Positions 62,766 to 64,000 of a DNA stretch of 64,000 bases are shown in pieces. Location of the stretch: NCBI GenBank assembly GCA_964468475.1, contig CAYXUL010000007.1:9488-73487 (forward strand), read 5' to 3'. Position 1 is the first letter of the stretch. Each line of letters begins with the position of its first letter. Both the position numbers and the translations under genes were made by a program. A model generated the notes under the pieces. That model was not told where the DNA came from. It was given only the letters and a program-made list of their open reading frames with translations, and did not search any database. The DNA is from JBECKX01 sp964468475. GTDB taxonomy: Bacteria; Zixibacteria; MSB-5A5; CAIYYT01.

Positions 62766-64000
62766 ATGGGTGAGTTTCGCATAGCAGAACCGAAGAACGA
62801 ACCGGTCTACAGTTACGCTCCCGGTTCGCCTGAGCGCGAAAAGATCAAGGCGGCGTTGAAACAGCTAAAGTCGAAGCAGGTCGATGTGCCGATGATTATC
62901 AACGGCAAACCGGTTCGCACTGCGACCAAAGTCAGGATGACTTCGCCGCACGACCATAACCTGGTGCTTGGGAATACCTACAAGGGCAGCAAGAAGGATA
63001 TTGAAAATGCTATCGAGGGTTGCCTCAAGGCCCAAAAGACGTGGCAGGAAATGCCGATGCAACACCGGGCGGCAATCTTTCTCAAAGCTGCTGATCTGCT
63101 GGCGGGACCATACCGTTATATCATAAACGCCGCTACCATGCTGGCGCATTCCAAGAATATTTTCCAGGCGGAAATCGATGCCGTCTGCGAATTGATCGAT
63201 TTCTGGCGCTTCAACGCATATTACATGCAGCAGATCGCTGAGATGCAGCCCACCAACCCCGATCCTGTCGTCTGGAATCGTATGGATTATCGTCCGCTCG
63301 AGGGATTTGTGTTCGCGGTAACTCCATTCAATTTTGTGTCGATCAACGGCAACCTGCCAACCGCGCCCGCGATGTGGGGTAACGTCTCGCTGTGGAAGCC
63401 GGCATCAAGCGTGATGTATACTTCGCATTTCCTGATGAAGATCCTCATGGAAGCGGGTCTGCCTCCGGGCGTGATCAATATGGTAACCGGTAAGTCATCG
63501 GAGATTTCCGAGGTTGTCTTCAATCACGAACGCCTCGCCGGAGTGCATTTCACCGGCTCCACCGCCGTCTTCCAGAGTTTCTGGAAAACCATCGGCGAAA
63601 ACATCGCGAAGAATAAATACAAGTCCTACCCGCGTATCGTCGGGGAAACGGGCGGCAAGGATTTCATCTTCGTTCACAAATCTGCCGTGCCGGAACAGGT
63701 GGCGACAGCAATCACTCGTGGTGCTTTTGAATATCAAGGGCAAAAATGCTCGGCAGCATCGCGGGCATATGTTCCCAAGTCGATGTGGACTAAACTGGAA
63801 AAGCTACTGCTGGCCGACATCAAGGCGATCAAGATGGGTGACCCGAGCAATTTCAGCAACTTCATGAATGCCGTGATCGACAAGAACGCCTTCGATAGCA
63901 TAACAACCTATATCGACTACGCGAAGAAAGCTAAGGACGCCAAAATCATCGCCGGCGGGTTGTATGATGACTCGAAGGGCTATTACATTGAGCCGACGAT
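62766..64000 (+). CDS. delta-1-pyrroline-5-carboxylate dehydrogenase (3' end cut by window edge)
   Basis: NAD-dependent aldehyde dehydrogenase that oxidises glutamate semialdehyde to glutamate in proline and arginine catabolism. About 411 residues are visible and the frame is open to the window end. Visible are the family start FRIAEPKNEPVYSYAPGS, the NAD-binding FTGSTAVFQSFW, the Glu in VGETGGKDF and the catalytic Cys in YQGQKCSAASRAYV. AAGGAGAAGG precedes the ATG. There is no proline dehydrogenase domain at the N-terminus. Confidence 0.93.
   Translation, partial: MGEFRIAEPKNEPVYSYAPGSPEREKIKAALKQLKSKQVDVPMIINGKPVRTATKVRMTSPHDHNLVLGNTYKGSKKDIENAIEGCLKAQKTWQEMPMQHRAAIFLKAADLLAGPYRYIINAATMLAHSKNIFQAEIDAVCELIDFWRFNAYYMQQIAEMQPTNPDPVVWNRMDYRPLEGFVFAVTPFNFVSINGNLPTAPAMWGNVSLWKPASSVMYTSHFLMKILMEAGLPPGVINMVTGKSSEISEVVFNHERLAGVHFTGSTAVFQSFWKTIGENIAKNKYKSYPRIVGETGGKDFIFVHKSAVPEQVATAITRGAFEYQGQKCSAASRAYVPKSMWTKLEKLLLADIKAIKMGDPSNFSNFMNAVIDKNAFDSITTYIDYAKKAKDAKIIAGGLYDDSKGYYIEPT

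Overview
The window is 64 kb of a bacterial chromosome, most likely an assembled metagenome contig, because a run of exactly 100 N interrupts it at 24923-25022. Gene content points to a Gram-negative, free-living FCB-type bacterium. It has SurA/PpiC periplasmic folding factors, outer-membrane barrels, lipoproteins and a Wzi-like protein. Two secreted proteins end in paired dockerin-like repeats with the signature GDAVYxINYIFGGGP. That signature, together with tricorn, DUF5117-type metalloprotease, FG-GAP and propeller proteins, is what I associate with candidate phylum Zixibacteria and relatives. This placement is inference from style, not from a marker tree.

Layout. 1-9572 (minus strand) is a housekeeping run in transcription order mfd, PpiC lipoprotein, surA-like, S4-domain protein, hflX, single-domain response regulator, yggS and divIVA (cut by the window edge). 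9.8-14.3 kb holds a small anchored protein, agmatinase, a secreted GVYG-repeat protein and an archaeal-type ornithine cyclodeaminase (TIGR00300). 14.4-17.7 kb is the most unusual locus: a sigma70 promoter, a small exported peptide, a TPR plus sigma54-activator protein with altered core motifs, its terminator, then a good -24/-12 promoter followed by about 200 nt of hairpin-rich sequence ending in a strong terminator. This looks like a sigma54-dependent small RNA or small-peptide gene. 17.8-32.2 kb carries a large secreted metalloprotease, mutM and pcrA (divergent), tricorn protease, an LVIVD/dockerin protein and a Wzi-like barrel overlapping ispE. spoVG and tRNA-Gln(TTG) follow.

33.8-38.8 kb holds a barrel protein, a second dockerin protein and a four-gene envelope-stress module (ECF sigma, HC2 anti-sigma, membrane-anchored CnrX-like sensor, Spy/CpxP-like metal-binding protein). 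38.8-39.1 kb is packed with REP-like palindromes. 39.1-41.5 kb is a cluster of small, unrecognised, cysteine-rich genes, including a 58-residue zinc ribbon. 41.6-48.9 kb has a hydrolase, an unknown protein, a histone-H1-like protein built around a Myb/SANT-like helix-turn-helix, tRNA-Arg(ACG), and an operon of a zinc ribbon, YbbR, TsaD and a polytopic TPR membrane protein. 49-56 kb encodes secreted FG-GAP and propeller proteins, an M20 amidohydrolase, two lipoproteins and MurQ. 56.3-62 kb has a HEAT protein and an HD-GYP protein that share an N-terminal module, then a heme-motif barrel, a CX4CH lipoprotein and an exported unknown. The window closes with a ferritin-like protein and the first part of delta-1-pyrroline-5-carboxylate dehydrogenase.

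The agmatinase, ornithine cyclodeaminase and P5C dehydrogenase together suggest arginine/proline catabolism, fed by the large secreted and cytosolic peptidases. No CRISPR array, integrase, transposase or phage structural gene was recognised.
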